Shown: positions 1 through 12,531, numbered from the stretch's first letter. The stretch is DNA of 64,000 nt from Zoroaster sp. YZ-2022 (GCA_029582265.1 CM055816.1:34173049-34237048); one strand, 5' to 3'. Translations and numbers: made by a program. The notes: generated from the letters alone by a model not told the origin.

Positions 1-3
1 GAA

Positions 4-1917
4 TAGGGCTGTGCCGGGTATCCGGATACGGATACCCGACCGAAACTGTCATTACCCGGTTCCGTTTTTCGGTTCCGAGTACCCGTAAACGACTTTTTAA
101 AATTGGAACTTACCATTTCAGCGGTGTGAACAGAAATTTTTGACTATTGAACAATGTACTGTTTACACTTTTAGAAGCAATTTTATTCAAGATAACGCCT
201 TTGTAGTATTTTACGGACATTTTCCATACACTTTTGTCCAACTGATACATTGTATCCAATCATTAAGACTCAAATAGCCTGGCTGCGGCATGCTACAAAC
301 AAGTATCAAACTAGCTGCTCAGGATGGAATGTTTGCCTATTGTTCACAGTAATTGGATTAGTGGGACAATAACTGCTGGTTTATGTCTGCACTAGAGTGT
401 GCACCATGATGTGTTAATAGAGGGGATTTTATTATCGGGGACGTCCACATTAATTGTTGTCGTAATAAAAAAGTAGTGTTGAAATTGATTTTGTTGTGTA
501 ATTATTTTGATGTGCCACTGACCATCCCTCAGCATATCACCAACATTTACATTTATTTACCCGCCGATACCGAGCTCTCTTGTGTATTACATTTGCCGAC
601 AAGGTGACAGTTTGTTTCAAAAGAAAGACAAAAAAGGAGGTGTTAAGTCGGTCATTGTCTTTGAAACCAACAGTAGGATCCATAATCAGTCGGATTTGAA
701 AGGTATTATTGGTTTCGGGTTTGATCCTTTCAATTGGGCAGCATATTTTTACAATCACCTAATCTCTTATCAGTTGAGAAGACGTTTATGAGGGACGAAA
801 TGCGGTTGCTTATGATGAGCTGCGAATTATGGATCGTCAAACATTGATGGAGGGGACAAATTGGCTGAATACTAATTAAAAAGTAGACAAAACTTACACC
901 GATACGTTTTGTTAAGTTATTTTTTGATGAGTGCGCATCCTAAATTTTAGACTCATTTCTTGACTGACCGATCAACACGATGCCACGTTCAACAAGTCAA
1001 GTTTGGTCCCATTTTGAGAAAAAGGGGCCCAAATTGGTAAAAATTCATTCTTTCAAGAAACGATGTTTATTGACAGGTTTATTGAACATATTAATATTCA
1101 AGTTCTGATTTTAGATTCGTAATTTTTTTGCAGTTTGTTAGTTTAATAATATCAAATATTATTTTAGTACGCAAAATCATGTCCTTATCCAAAGCCAACA
1201 TGGCGTACGGGATATCCTTATTTAGAAGGCAGGGGCGCGGCAAGGCGCAAGCACATGAATGTTTTCTCACAACGGGTTAGTTCCGCCCACATCGCCTTTG
1301 ACCAATGGCATTATTCAACACGTGTTTTGTGACATGAATATTAAAGTCAACTTGCTATACGCATGCGCTCTGATCCAAAGCCAACATGGCGTACGGGATA
1401 TCCTTATTTAGAAGGCAAGGCGCAAGCACATGAATCGTTTTCCCACAACGGGTTAGTTCCGCCCACATCGCCTTTGACCAATGACATTATTCAACACGTG
1501 TTTTGTGACCGTTAAACATTAAAGTCAACTTGCTATATGCATGCGCTCTGATCACGCACGCACCAGTGATTATTGTCTTCTGATGATGGTAGTCACTCCC
1601 TGACACAGTCACGTGCGAGGCCGCTGTAGCTGCGTGATGCACCGGCCATGCGTGCGCGCGTGTGATCAATTTTTACGGTTTTATTTCAGAAATAACTTTC
1701 CGTAAATTAATACAATATTTTGTCACCAAGATGTTATACTTTAATAAAGATCGAATTAAATATGGTATCCTCTGTATTATAAAGGTCAATTTTGTTAACG
1801 TTTACATGTATTTGTACACCAAAGGAGGCATGTTTTCAACAAGAATGAAAACGGGTATCCGAACTTTCCTGATTTCGGGTATCCGGTTCCAAAAATATCC
1901 GAAAACGCACAGCCCTA
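4..1917. mobile_element. hAT-like non-autonomous DNA transposon, long copy
   Basis: The left end reads TAGGGCTGTGC and the right end GCACAGCCCTA, forming terminal inverted repeats followed on both sides by GGGTATCCGG-type subterminal sequence. The right flank, AATCTGAA at 1918-1925, ends in the same GAA that occupies bases 1-3, which fits an 8-bp target duplication cut by the window edge. An 8-bp duplication and a TAGGG-type end are typical of hAT elements. No transposase reading frame was found inside. A shorter relative in the opposite orientation lies at 35635-36006. Confidence 0.8.
1188..1553. repeat. 186-bp direct duplication inside the hAT-like element
   Basis: Two copies in tandem, starting at 1188 and 1374, each begin TCCAAAGCCAACATGGCG and end near GCATGCGCTCTGATC. 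The second copy lacks an 8-base GC-rich stretch (GGGCGCGG region) present in the first. Confidence 0.85.
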
Positions 1918-1925
1918 AATCTGAA

Positions 1926-2165
1926 TGCATTTTCACTATTTTTGTCATAACACTGGTCTACAGCCAAAATGCTTCCGAAACAAATTAAGTCAAACTTGAC
2001 TAATTATGGGTCACTGAGAATGGAAATGATGCTTAAAATTGTTGATTGGCTCTAGTTTTCAAGATCAACATGTACATGTGTGCACGTATGGGAATAGCGT
2101 ATGATAATTCATGATTAAAAATCTGCTATGTACACCATATATACATAGTACGTAAAATGTAAAAA
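1926..2165. other. AT-rich spacer, nothing recognised
   Basis: Unique sequence between the hAT-like element and the start of array homology at 2166. No exon-like splice pattern or repeat was seen. Confidence 0.4.
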
Positions 2166-2337
2166 CTTAAATATCTTGGAAACAGTAGCCAATCAGCAAT
2201 TTTAATTGTCATATTTGAATTCAGCACATCAAAATCCATAATAAATAGCACATTTTATCTCCGAAGCAGACAACTTAAAAAAAATTGTTGACCAGTGTAA
2301 TAAGCTGACACATTCACAAGTTTGTTTCATCTAAATG

Positions 2338-2502
2338 TACGTATATCTTGATTCAAAGAGGGTAAGCATTCTCCTACAGGCTATTTTGCCAACATTAACC
2401 AATGATGTACCTTCCCTTCAATGTATATCTTGATTCAAAGAGGGTAAGCATTCTCCTACAGGCTATTTTGCCAACATTAACCAATGATGTACCTTCCCTT
2501 TA
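2338..2502. repeat. 81-bp minisatellite, unit A (2 copies)
   Basis: Two repeats of an 81-base unit beginning TATATCTTGATTCAAAGAG and ending CCTTCCCTT. Confidence 0.85.
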
Positions 2503-2690
2503 AAGTTATGTGTCTGCACTGCCAGAATTGTGTTGACACAACTATCGAGTCCAATACAAAAATGAGACAATAAATGATAGTGTTGTTTTGAATAGTCTTT
2601 TTTTATCAGGTGTATCAGGTTCAAAATTTAGTTAAAAATTTAGTTCATGGTTAATTTTGTAGATAGAGGCATTGTTTTGTAAGTGTTCTG

Positions 2691-2708
2691 GGTGGGGGGG
2701 GGGGGGGC
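2691..2708 (+). repeat. Poly-G tract
   Basis: A long G homopolymer after GGGT. Its length differs between units (short and interrupted in B, about 14 in C), so it is a length-variable tract or an assembly-sensitive spot. Confidence 0.8.
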
Positions 2709-3189
2709 TAACAATAATACTTTGCCAGTTTATTGTAAAACTCTTTCTCCATGGTAAAATGCTGCTCTTTGTAGATAGAGGCATAATTTTGTTCATCCTA
2801 CGCTACGAAATATCCACATAACATTTTAAGGCTACCATGTTGGTCTTTCATCATTGCTATTCTGGTGATGTTAAGAATTAAATTGAATTTGACTGTACAT
2901 ACATAGTGTATGGCTCAGTCTTGAGTCCAGACGTTTTGTGAATCTGCTCACAACGCACTGTACCTGCACACAATGTGCACTGCAAATTTATTTCTGATAA
3001 AATAAAGCTTGGTGAAAGACTAGACGTGTCCGAGTTTCTCAGGTTGGCACGCACTACTGCAAGATCTGAGTTACTTCGGTGTAAGGGCAAAATCAAATCA
3101 ATTGTTTATCACCCAACCCAAGAATTTCATCAATCTATAGATAAAGCAGAACCCGTTGCTGTAAGTAGTCAGCTAGCCAATCGCCATCG

Positions 3190-3266
3190 GGTAAGCTCGG
3201 TGGTCGAGAGGTTAAGACGGCTACACTAGTAAGCAAGAGGTGGTTTCGAATCCTGCCCGAGTTACC
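3190..3266 (+). mobile_element. tRNA-derived SINE head, unit A
   Basis: The sequence starts GGTAAGCTCGGTGGTCGAG and ends CCGAGTTACC. It has an A-box-like TGGTCGAGAGG and a B-box-like GGTTTCGAATCC with one extra T, and only about five acceptor pairs. The spacing and imperfect stems suggest a tRNA-derived SINE rather than a working tRNA. It is followed by a tail with GTGTAAGGGCAAAATC-like sequence, also seen upstream. Confidence 0.6.
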
Positions 3267-3368
3267 TGTGGAGGTTGTCTCTGCAGACACTCAGAACGCA
3301 CCGAGTACACAGTGCTTCACACATTAGTCGGTGTAAGGCCAAAATCATATCAATTATATTAGACTTAC

Positions 3369-3424
3369 CATTCTCCCATCATCATCTTGTTTTTGCCCTA
3401 AATTTTCATAGGTATCCTCAGCAT
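3369..3424 (-). CDS. Penultimate tail exon, unit A (TYENL motif)
   Basis: A 56-base exon on the minus strand: a pyrimidine-rich acceptor ending TCAG precedes it and a GTAAGT donor follows. It starts in phase 1 and ends in phase 0 and reads AEDTYENLGQKQ followed by DDDGRM. TYENL is a YxxL-type tyrosine motif. Phase 0 at its end fits the phase-0 acceptor of a terminal exon, but the next such exon downstream of unit A would lie outside the window. Units B, C and E have A in place of E at the second residue after the tyrosine motif's Y (TYANL). Inferred to be part of the cytoplasmic tail of the Ig receptor encoded upstream; not confirmed by transcript. Confidence 0.7.
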
Positions 3425-3643
3425 CTGATTTGGACAGGATAAAACAAGAAGTAAATACACTTTAACACTGATATCCAGCTTTTGGAGATGGGGTGGCAGT
3501 TCATCCATGGTTTGGATGGAGTTAGTGCTGCAAGTGTACAGTTAATTTTATATCCGAATAAGCAAACACATGGTTAGTTGGTTAACTGAACCAAATATGA
3601 AGATGGCCAGCCATCGCTGGTATCCTTATTACATCCAAATTAA

Positions 3644-3934
3644 CCCTCCTACACATGGAGGCCACTCCGATCCATTAAATTCTGTTCTTTAGCAACCTTC
3701 AGTACATACATGTACAAGCCTGCTGTCCTTTCCAAGTAATCTTACAAAGTCAACTGTGTGCCACCCAAGGCCACTGTAAATGTTTGAACATATTAGTATG
3801 GCCTGCAATGTATCAATGGGAGACCACTTTACCCTGCAATCTCAGTGGTGTGACTGTGCACAGAAGGGTAACCATAGGAGGCCACTGGCACGCCCGAATG
3901 GGTTGTTTCAAAAATTGCACTGATTGTAGGAGGG
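3644..3934 (+). mobile_element. piggyBac-like MITE, unit A
   Basis: A 291-base element with ends CCCTCCTACA and TGTAGGAGGG, flanked on both sides by TTAA (3640-3643 and 3935-3938). A TTAA target and CCCT-type ends are the piggyBac signature. A degenerate copy in the opposite orientation lies at 5180-5488 of the same unit. Confidence 0.78.
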
Positions 3935-4454
3935 TTAATGCTTAAATAGTTTTTGTTTTACAAAATTAAGGTAGGAGGTGTAACCTGTATGTTATTAATA
4001 ATGGCTGGTGTATTTTGTTGATTACATGTATGTATAATGATATTGACATATTTTGCAGGGGTATATCTTGTTCAAGATGATAGATGATGTTGTGTTTTGA
4101 TACACGATCCATCGCCACAAGAGGGCGATATACTATCTTTGCCCAAGACGAACCGCTATCACACTTGAACCGCTATTAATTGGTCAGAGTTTGATAAAAT
4201 TACTATGGACCAATCACAGGCCAGCTTTCATTGGACACTTGGAAATCCAAGATTGCAACCACAGATACTTTCATTTTATGATGGAAATTAATTTATGAAA
4301 CCCAAACTATTATACCTAAATGTTAAGTTTTTTTTATGAAAATAAAGGTGGAAAAAAGAATTAGATTTTACTTTCACGTAAATTTTGCAGATTGATTGTA
4401 TAGATGAGGGAATGTTTTCTGGGGTCAATGAACAAAAAAGGTTGGATGAACTTT

Positions 4455-4601
4455 TTAAAAGTTTGAAGCAACACCTGGTTTCATGCGCCTGAAATCCAGG
4501 GAAGCATACTCGGTTGATTCTTCAGTTTGGATTGGGGGCTTGTCTGGAGGGTGATCCTTCAAATGGGAGACTTCAGCATAAATCAGTCCTTCTTCATTGA
4601 C
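4455..4601 (-). CDS. Terminal tail exon with ITIM and ITSM-like motif, unit A
   Basis: On the minus strand a strong acceptor (CCACCTTTTCAG) leads into 48 codons in phase 0, ending in TAA at 4455-4457. The peptide begins VNEEGLIYAEVSHLKD, has a proline-rich stretch DHPPDKPPIQ, then STEYASLDFRRMK and ends VASNF. LIYAEV matches the ITIM consensus [SIVL]xYxx[VIL] and TEYASL the TxYxxL form of an ITSM. In vertebrate inhibitory receptors such motifs recruit SH2 phosphatases when phosphorylated; that role here is inference. Other frames of the exon hit stops, so phase 0 is forced, and this matches the phase-0 end of the TYANL exons. Copies lie in units B and C. Confidence 0.8.
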   Translation of the reverse strand, partial: VNEEGLIYAEVSHLKDHPPDKPPIQTEESTEYASLDFRRMKPGVASNF

Positions 4602-5051
4602 CTGAAAAGGTGGATAAAATAAATAACGATAATAAGTACTATAGGTGAAGTAGGTTAAATATATGAAGTAGGTGATGGTACCAAACATCCCAAGAAATGA
4701 TTCCTTCTGAAATGCTGACATTTTTTTTGAAAACTTGAAATGTACATTGTATTAATAATTTGATAAATTTTACCTTTTTAGAATGAATGCAAACAAATTT
4801 GAATACATTTTCAATATTCTCTTGTTACCCATAATGAAAATTGTTACACTATCACAGATTGGTTCCTGCAGATATCTCTTGATTCTTATAAAGTATGAAT
4901 GCATTAACGGACAATTTACCAATGGTGTACCATTCCTTTAAGGCCTGTTTACATAATTAAACATAACTTTACCAGCAAGAGTATATCAAAATGGGATTTT
5001 CTCAATGACTTCATGATTTTATCACATGCAGCAAAGGCTAATTATAAGTAT

Positions 5052-5110
5052 GGTGGCCGAGTGGTCTAGTGCACTGAACTCAAGTTCTGGTGTTGTCAGA
5101 ACTTGTGTCC
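5052..5110 (+). mobile_element. tRNA-derived SINE head fragment, unit A
   Basis: The sequence GGTGGCCGAGTGGTCTAG resembles the D-arm and A-box of a Leu/Ser-type tRNA; the following bases hold CAAGTTCTGGTGTTGTCAGA. A normal B-box is missing, so this is a truncated SINE head, followed by CCTTCGGATGGGATG-type body sequence. It recurs at 9352 (unit B) and 13649 (unit C). Confidence 0.55.
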
Positions 5111-5179
5111 TTGACACTTAACCATATATGATTTGTCCTTCGGATGGGATGTTAACTGGAGGTTACTGTATACTATTAG

Positions 5180-5488
5180 TCCTCCTACAATCAGTGCAAT
5201 GTTTGAACAACCCATTCAGGCCACTCCAAGCCATTAGCCTGTTGCCAGTGGCCTCCTATATATATGGTTACCCTTCTGTGTACTGTCACACCACTGAGAT
5301 TACAGGGTAAAGTGGTCTCCCATGATACATTGTAGGCCATACTAATATGTTCAAACATTTACAGTGTCCTTGGGTGGCACATGGTTGGTTACTTGGAAAG
5401 GACAGGACTGTACATGTATGTAGTGAAGGTTGCTGAAGAACAGAATTTAGTGTATCGGAGTGGCCTCCATGTGTAGAAGGGTTTTAAT
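5180..5488 (-). mobile_element. Inverted, degenerate partner of the TTAA MITE, unit A
   Basis: The segment reads as the reverse complement of 3644-3934, from CCTCCTACAATCAGTGCAAT to CTCCATGTGTAGAAGGG. Its ends are mutated and the target is TTAG rather than TTAA on the left. Units B and C keep the same pair (about 9480-9788 and 13780-14075). With the forward copy it makes a long imperfect inverted repeat. Confidence 0.7.
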
Positions 5489-6355
5489 CAAATAGACCAA
5501 GGCTAGAGGCTATACCAGTGGCACTTTCAACCCATCTTTTGTAAACAAGTGAAGCCATGTGTAACATGGTCTGTGTATTTATGTAGGTTAATTTCTAATT
5601 CTACCTCCATGGGTTAATTCACTGTAATGTGTCCGAGGTACATGTAACATGCTTGAAAGTCAATCCTTTTTATAATTAGCATTCACTGTATCTTCGAGAA
5701 TTTAAAATACATATATAAATAAATAAAAAAATGGGAAAACAGCAGCTGTCCAGATGCTATCACATAATAATTATTGTGGTACCAAATCTTCAAAATGTAC
5801 CATGCATTTTTGTTGATCTTTCATATTCAGCACTTATGGCCTGTAAATCTTGATAGGTAGTAATTTTGTCCCATTTGAAGAGGTGAATGTACCAGTTTCC
5901 CCCCAAAAAAGTGCCCCTTGGAGGATTTTGATGGATTTGGGGTGGTTAGGGTTACGATGGTAATTACCAATGTTGTACCTTCCCTTTAAAGTTAGTGTGT
6001 CAAGTCACAAAGAGAAATTCTTGCACAAGATGTCAATAGTCAACAGTAATAATATCAAGTGTGTTTGCAGTATAATAACAAACAAGCAGGAGACGCGTGT
6101 GAAGATTGGTTATCTACAAACGGCTGTCCGTCTGACATAACCTTCTGTTGATTGTTGGATAAATTTGTTTCAAACCGAGGTCAAAAGCTTAAATATCTTG
6201 GAAACAGTAGCCAATCAGCAATTTTAATTGTCATATTTGAATTCAGCACATCAAAATCCATAATAAATAGCACATTTTATCTCCGAAGCAGACAACTTAA
6301 AAAAAATTGTTGACCAGTGTAATAAGCTGACACATTCACAAGTTTGTTTCATCTA

Positions 6356-6758
6356 CATGTATCTTGATTCAAAGAGGGTAAGCATTCTCCTACAGGCTAT
6401 TTTGCCAACATTAACCAATGATGTACCTTCCCTTTAATGTATATCTTGATTCAAAGAGAGTAAGCATACTCATAGAAGCAGTTTTGCCAACATTACCAAT
6501 GTTGTACCTTCCCTTCAATGTATCTTGATTCAAAGAGGCAAAGCATACTCATAGAAGCAGTTTTGCCAACATTACCAATGTTGTTCCTTCCCTTCAATGT
6601 ATATCTTGATTCAAAGAGAGTAAGCATACTCATAGAAGCAGTTTTGCCAACATTACCAATGTTGTACCTTCCCTTCAATGTATATCTTGATTCAAAGAGG
6701 GTAAGCATTCTCCTACAGGCTATTTTGCCAACATTAACCAATGTTGTAACTTCCCTTT
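6356..6758. repeat. 81-bp minisatellite, unit B (5 copies)
   Basis: Five repeats of the 81-base unit. Because 81 is a multiple of three and the unit lacks stops in one frame on each strand, long artefactual frames run through it in both directions. No start context or splice sites support coding. Confidence 0.88.
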
Positions 6759-7479
6759 AAAGTTACAGTGTATGTGTCTGCACTGCCAGAATTGTGTTGA
6801 CACAGCTATTGAGTCCAATACAAAAATGAGAAAATTTTGTTCAAGTTTGTTTGCTTTTGTTTGTAATAGTGTTGTTTTGAATAGTTTTTTAAATTTTTAT
6901 CAGGTGTATCAGGTTCAAAATTTAGTTTAAAATTGAGTTCATGGTTCATTTTGTAGATAGAGGCATTGTTTTGTAAGTGTTCTGGGTGGGGGGTGGTAAC
7001 AATAATACTTTGCCAGTTTATTGTAAAACTCTTTCTCCATGGTAAAATGCTGCTCTTTGTAGATAGAGGCATTGTTTTGTTCATCCTACACTACAAAATG
7101 TCCACATAACATTTTAAGGCTACCATGTTGGTCTTTCATCATTGCTATTCTGGTGATGTTAAGAATTAAATTGAATTTGACTGTACATACATAGTGTATG
7201 GTTCAGTCTTATAAGTCCAGACGTTTTGTGAATCTGCTCACAACGCGCTGTACCTGCACACAATGTGCACTGCAAATTTATTTCTGATAAAATAAAGCTT
7301 GGTGAAAGATTAGACGTGTCCGAGTTTCTCAGGTTGGCACGCACTATTGCAAGATCTGATTTACTTCAGTGTAAGGGCAAAATCAAATCAATTGTTTATC
7401 ACCCAACCCAAGAATTCCATCAATCTATAGATAAAGCAGAACCTGTTGCTATAAATAGTCAGCTGGCCAATCGCCATCG

Positions 7480-7556
7480 GGTAAGCTCGGTGGTCGAGAG
7501 GTTAAGACGGCTACACTAGTAAGCAAGAGGTGGTTTCGAATCCTGCCCGAGTTACC
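7480..7556 (+). mobile_element. tRNA-derived SINE head, unit B
   Basis: Same sequence as at 3190-3266. Confidence 0.6.
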
Positions 7557-7658
7557 TGTGGAGGTTGTCTCTGCAGACACTCAGAACGCACCGAGTACAC
7601 AGTGCTTCATACATTAGTCGGTGTAAGGGCAAAATCCAATCAATTATATTAGACTTAC

Positions 7659-7714
7659 CCTTCTCACATCATCATCTTGTTTTTGCCCTAGATTTGCATA
7701 GGTATCCTCAGCAT
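7659..7714 (-). CDS. Penultimate tail exon, unit B (TYANL motif)
   Basis: Copy of the 56-base exon with the same acceptor and GTAAGT donor, phase 1 to phase 0, reading AEDTYANLGQKQ then DDDVRR. In transcription order the next compatible terminal exon is that of unit A (4455-4601), so this exon and that one form one alternative 3' end. Confidence 0.7.
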
Positions 7715-7943
7715 CTGATTTGGACAGGATAAAACAAGAAGTAAATACACTTTAACACTGATATCCAGCTTTTGGAGATGGGGTGGCAGTTCATCCATGG
7801 TTTGGATGGAGTTAGTGCTGCAAGTGTACAGTTAATTTTATAACCGAATAAGCAAACATAGTTAATTGGTTAACTGAACCAAATTTTTAAACAAATACGA
7901 AGATGGTCAGCCATCGCTGGTATCCTTATTACATCCAAATTAA

Positions 7944-8234
7944 CCCTCCTACACATGGAGGCCACTCCGATCCATTAAATTCTGTTCTTTAGCAACCTTC
8001 AGTACATACATGTACAAGCCTGCTGTCCTTTCCAAGTAATCTTACAAAGTCAACTGTGTGCCACCCAAGGCCACTGTAAATGTTTGAACATATTAGTATG
8101 GCCTGCAATGTATCAATGGGAGACCACTTTACCCTGCAATCTCAGTGGTGTGACTGTGCACAGAAGGGTAACCATAGGAGGCCACTGGCACGCCCGAATG
8201 GGTTGTTTCAAAAATTGCACTGATTGTAGGAGGG
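7944..8234 (+). mobile_element. piggyBac-like MITE, unit B
   Basis: Copy of the 291-base TTAA-flanked element of unit A with identical ends. Confidence 0.78.
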
Positions 8235-8754
8235 TTAATGCTTAAATAGTTTTTGTTTTACAAAATTAAGGTAGGAGGTGTAACCTGTATGTTATTAATA
8301 ATGGCTGGTGTATTTTGTTGATTACATGTATGTATAATGATATTGACATATTTTGCAGGGGTATATCTTGTTCAAGATGATAGATGATGTTGTGTTTTGA
8401 TACACGATCCATCGCCACAAGAGGGCGATATACTATCTTTGCCCAAGACGAACCGCTATCACACTTGAACCGCTATTAATTGGTCAGAGTTTGATAAAAT
8501 TACTATGGACCAATCACAGGCCAGCTTTCATTGGACACTTGGAAATCCAAGATTGCAACCACAGATACTTTCATTTTATGATGGAAATTAATTTATGAAA
8601 CCCAAACTATTATACCTAAATGTTAAGTTTTTTTTATGAAAATAAAGGTGGAAAAAAGAATTAGATTTTACTTTCACGTAAATTTTGCAGATTGATTGTA
8701 TAGATGAGGGAATGTTTTCTGGGGTCAATGAACAAAAAAGGTTGGATGAACTTT

Positions 8755-8901
8755 TTAAAAGTTTGAAGCAACACCTGGTTTCATGCGCCTGAAATCCAGG
8801 GAAGCATACTCGGTTGATTCTTCAGTTTGGATTGGGGGCTTGTCTGGAGGGTGATCCTTCAAATGGGAGACTTCAGCATAAATCAGTCCTTCTTCATTGA
8901 C
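8755..8901 (-). CDS. Terminal tail exon with ITIM and ITSM-like motif, unit B
   Basis: Identical in coding sequence to the unit A terminal exon: phase-0 acceptor after CCACCTTTTCAG, LIYAEV and TEYASL motifs, TAA stop. In transcript order it follows the TYANL exon of unit C (11956-12011). Perfect coding identity between A and B suggests recent duplication or conversion. Confidence 0.8.
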   Translation of the reverse strand, partial: VNEEGLIYAEVSHLKDHPPDKPPIQTEESTEYASLDFRRMKPGVASNF

Positions 8902-10655
8902 CTGAAAAGGTGGATAAAATAAATAACGATAATAAGTACTATAGGTGAAGTAGGTTAAATATATGAAGTAGGTGATGGTACCAAACATCCCAAGAAATGA
9001 TTCCTTCTGAAATGCTGACATTTTTTTTGAAAACTTGAAATGTACATTGTATTAATAATTTGATAAATTTTACCTTTTTAGAATGAATGCAAACAAATTT
9101 GAATACATTTTCAATATTCTCTTGTTACCCATAATGAAAATTGTTACACTATCACAGATTGGTTCCTGCAGATATCTCTTGATTCTTATAAAGTATGAAT
9201 GCATTAACGGACAATTTACCAATGGTGTACCATTCCTTTAAGGCCTGTTTACATAATTAAACATAACTTTACCAGCAAGAGTATATCAAAATGGGATTTT
9301 CTCAATGACTTCATGATTTTATCACATGCAGCAAAGGCTAATTATAAGTATGGTGGCCGAGTGGTCTAGTGCACTGAACTCAAGTTCTGGTGTTGTCAGA
9401 ACTTGTGTCCTTGACACTTAACCATATATGATTTGTCCTTCGGATGGGATGTTAACTGGAGGTTACTGTATACTATTAGTCCTCCTACAATCAGTGCAAT
9501 TTTTGAAACAACCCATTCAGGCCACTCCAAGCCATTAGCCGTTGCCAGTGGCCTCCTATATATATGGTTACCCTTCTGTGTACTGTCACACCACTGAGAT
9601 TACAGGGTAAAGTGGTCTCCCATGATACATTGTAGGCCATACTAATATGTTCAAACATTTACAGTGTCCTTGGGTGGCACATGGTTGGTTACTTGGAAAG
9701 GACAGGACTGTACATGTATGTAGTGAAGGTTGCTGAAGAACAGAATTTAGTGTATCGGAGTGGCCTCCATGTGTAGAAGGGTTTTAATCAAATAGACCAA
9801 GGCTAGAGGCTATACCAGTGGCACTTTCAACCCATCTTTTGTAAACAAGTGAAGCCATGTGTAACATGGTCTGTGTATTTATGTAGGTTAATTTCTAATT
9901 CTACCTCCATGGGTTAATTCACTGTAATGTGTCCGAGGTACATGTAACATGCTTGAAAGTCAATCCTTTTTATAATTAGCATTCACTGTATCTTCGAGAA
10001 TTTAAAATACATATATAAATAAATAAAAAAATGGGAAAACAGCAGCTGTCCAGATGCTATCACATAATAATTATTGTGGTACCAAATCTTCAAAATGTAC
10101 CATGCATTTTTGTTGATCTTTCATATTCAGCACTTATGGCCTGTAAATCTTGATAGGTAGTAATTTTGTCCCATTTGAAGAGGTGAATGTACCAGTTTTC
10201 CCCCCAAAAAGTGCCCCTTGGAGGATTTTGATGGATTTGGGGTGGTCAGGGTTACGATGGTAATTACCAATGTTGTACCTTCCCTTTAAAGTTAGTGTGT
10301 CAAGTCACAAAGAGAAATTCTTGCACAAGATGTCAATAGTCAACAGTAATAATATCAAGTGTGTTTGCAGTATAATAACAAACAAGCAGGAGACGCGTGT
10401 GAAGATTGGTTATCTACAAACGGCTGTCCGTCTGACATAACCTTCTGTTGATTGTTGGATAAATTTGTTTCAAACCGAGGTCAAAAGCTTAAATATCTTG
10501 GAAACAGTAGCCAATCAGCAATTTTAATTGTCATATTTGAATTCAGCACATCAAAATCCATAATAAATAGCACATTTTATCTCCGAAGCAGACAACTTAA
10601 AAAAAATTGTTGACCAGTGTAATAAGCTGACACATTCACAAGTTTGTTTCATCTA

Positions 10656-11058
10656 CATGTATCTTGATTCAAAGAGGGTAAGCATTCTCCTACAGGCTAT
10701 TTTGCCAACATTAACCAATGATGTACCTTCCCTTTAATGTATATCTTGATTCAAAGAGAGTAAGCATACTCATAGAAGCAGTTTTGCCAACATTACCAAT
10801 GTTGTACCTTCCCTTCAATGTATCTTGATTCAAAGAGAGGAAGCATACTCATAGAAGCAGTTTTGCCAACATTACCAATGTTGTTCCTTCCCTTCAATGT
10901 ATATCTTGATTCAAAGAGAGTAAGCATACTCATAGAAGCAGTTTTGCCAACATTACCAATGTTGTACCTTCCCTTCAATGTATATCTTGATTCAAAGAGG
11001 GTAAGCATTCTCCTACAGGCTATTTTGCCAACATTAACCAATGTTGTAACTTCCCTTT
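10656..11058. repeat. 81-bp minisatellite, unit C (5 copies)
   Basis: Same arrangement as unit B, with a few base differences, for example GAGAGG in place of GAGGCA in the third repeat. Confidence 0.88.
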
Positions 11059-11776
11059 AAAGTTATGTGTCTGCACTGCCAGAATTGTGTTGACACAGCT
11101 ATTGAGTCCAATACAAAAATGAGAAAATTTTGTTCAAGTTTGTTTGCTTTTGTTTGTAATAGTGTTGTTTTGAATAGTTTTTTAAATTTTTATCAGGTGT
11201 ATCAGGTTCAAAATTTAGTTTAAAATTGAGTTCATGGTTCATTTTGTAGATAGAGGCATTGTTTTGTAAGTGTTCTGGGTGGGGGGGGGGGGGTAACAAT
11301 AATACTTTGCCAGTTTATTGTAAAACTCTTTCTCCATGGTAAAATGCTGCTCTTTGTAGATAGAGGCATTGTTTTGTTCATCCTACACTACAAAATGTCC
11401 ACATAACATTTTAAGGCTACCATGTTGGTCTTTCATCATTGCTATTCTGGTGATGTTAAGAATTAAATTGAATTTGACTGTACATACATAGTGTATGGTT
11501 CAGTCTTATAAGTCCAGACGTTTTGTGAATCTGCTCACAACGCGCTGTACCTGCACACAATGTGCACTGCAAATTTATTTCTGATAAAATAAAGCTTGGT
11601 GAAAGATTAGACGTGTCCGAGTTTCTCAGGTTGGCACGCACTATTGCAAGATCTGATTTACTTCAGTGTAAGGGCAAAATCAAATCAATTGTTTATCACC
11701 CAACCCAAGAATTCCATCAATCTATAGATAAAGCAGAACCTGTTGCTATAAATAGTCAGCTGGCCAATCGCCATCG

Positions 11777-11853
11777 GGTAAGCTCGGTGGTCGAGAGGTT
11801 AAGACGGCTACACTAGTAAGCAAGAGGTGGTTTCGAATCCTGCCCGAGTTACC
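11777..11853 (+). mobile_element. tRNA-derived SINE head, unit C
   Basis: Same sequence as at 3190-3266. Confidence 0.6.
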
Positions 11854-11955
11854 TGTGGAGGTTGTCTCTGCAGACACTCAGAACGCACCGAGTACACAGT
11901 GCTTCATACATTAGTCGGTGTAAGGGCAAAATCCAATCAATTATATTAGACTTAC

Positions 11956-12011
11956 CCTTCTCCCATCATCATCTTGTTTTTGCCCTAGATTTGCATAGGT
12001 ATCCTCAGCAT
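11956..12011 (-). CDS. Penultimate tail exon, unit C (TYANL motif)
   Basis: Copy of the 56-base exon, phase 1 to 0, reading AEDTYANLGQKQ then DDDGRR, with intact acceptor and GTAAGT donor. It would splice in frame to the unit B terminal exon. Confidence 0.7.
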
Positions 12012-12240
12012 CTGATTTGGACAGGATAAAACAAGAAGTAAATACACTTTAACACTGATATCCAGCTTTTGGAGATGGGGTGGCAGTTCATCCATGGTTT
12101 GGATGGAGTTAGTGCTGCAAGTGTACAGTTAATTTTATAACCGAATAAGCAAACATAGTTAATTGGTTAACTGAACCAAATTTTTAAACAAATACGAAGA
12201 TGGTCAGCCATCGCTGGTATCCTTATTACATCCAAATTAA

Positions 12241-12531
12241 CCCTCCTACACATGGAGGCCACTCCGATCCATTAAATTCTGTTCTTTAGCAACCTTCAGT
12301 ACATACATGTACAAGCCTGCTGTCCTTTCCAAGTAATCTTACAAAGTCAACTGTGTGCCACCCAAGGCCACTGTAAATGTTTGAACATATTAGTATGGCC
12401 TGCAATGTATCAATGGGAGACCACTTTACCCTGCAATCTCAGTGGTGTGACTGTGCACAGAAGGGTAACCATAGGAGGCCACTGGCACGCCCGAATGGGT
12501 TGTTTCAAAAATTGCACTGATTGTAGGAGGG
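12241..12531 (+). mobile_element. piggyBac-like MITE, unit C
   Basis: Copy of the 291-base element, TTAA on both sides. Confidence 0.78.

Noticed and set aside
3190..3266. Functional tRNA gene
   Set aside because: The acceptor stem has only about five pairs, the B-box has an extra T, and the sequence is embedded in a repeated SINE-like unit.
6493..6760. Protein-coding genes on both strands of the minisatellite
   Set aside because: The frames are the mechanical result of an 81-bp repeat; no start context, splice sites or domain.
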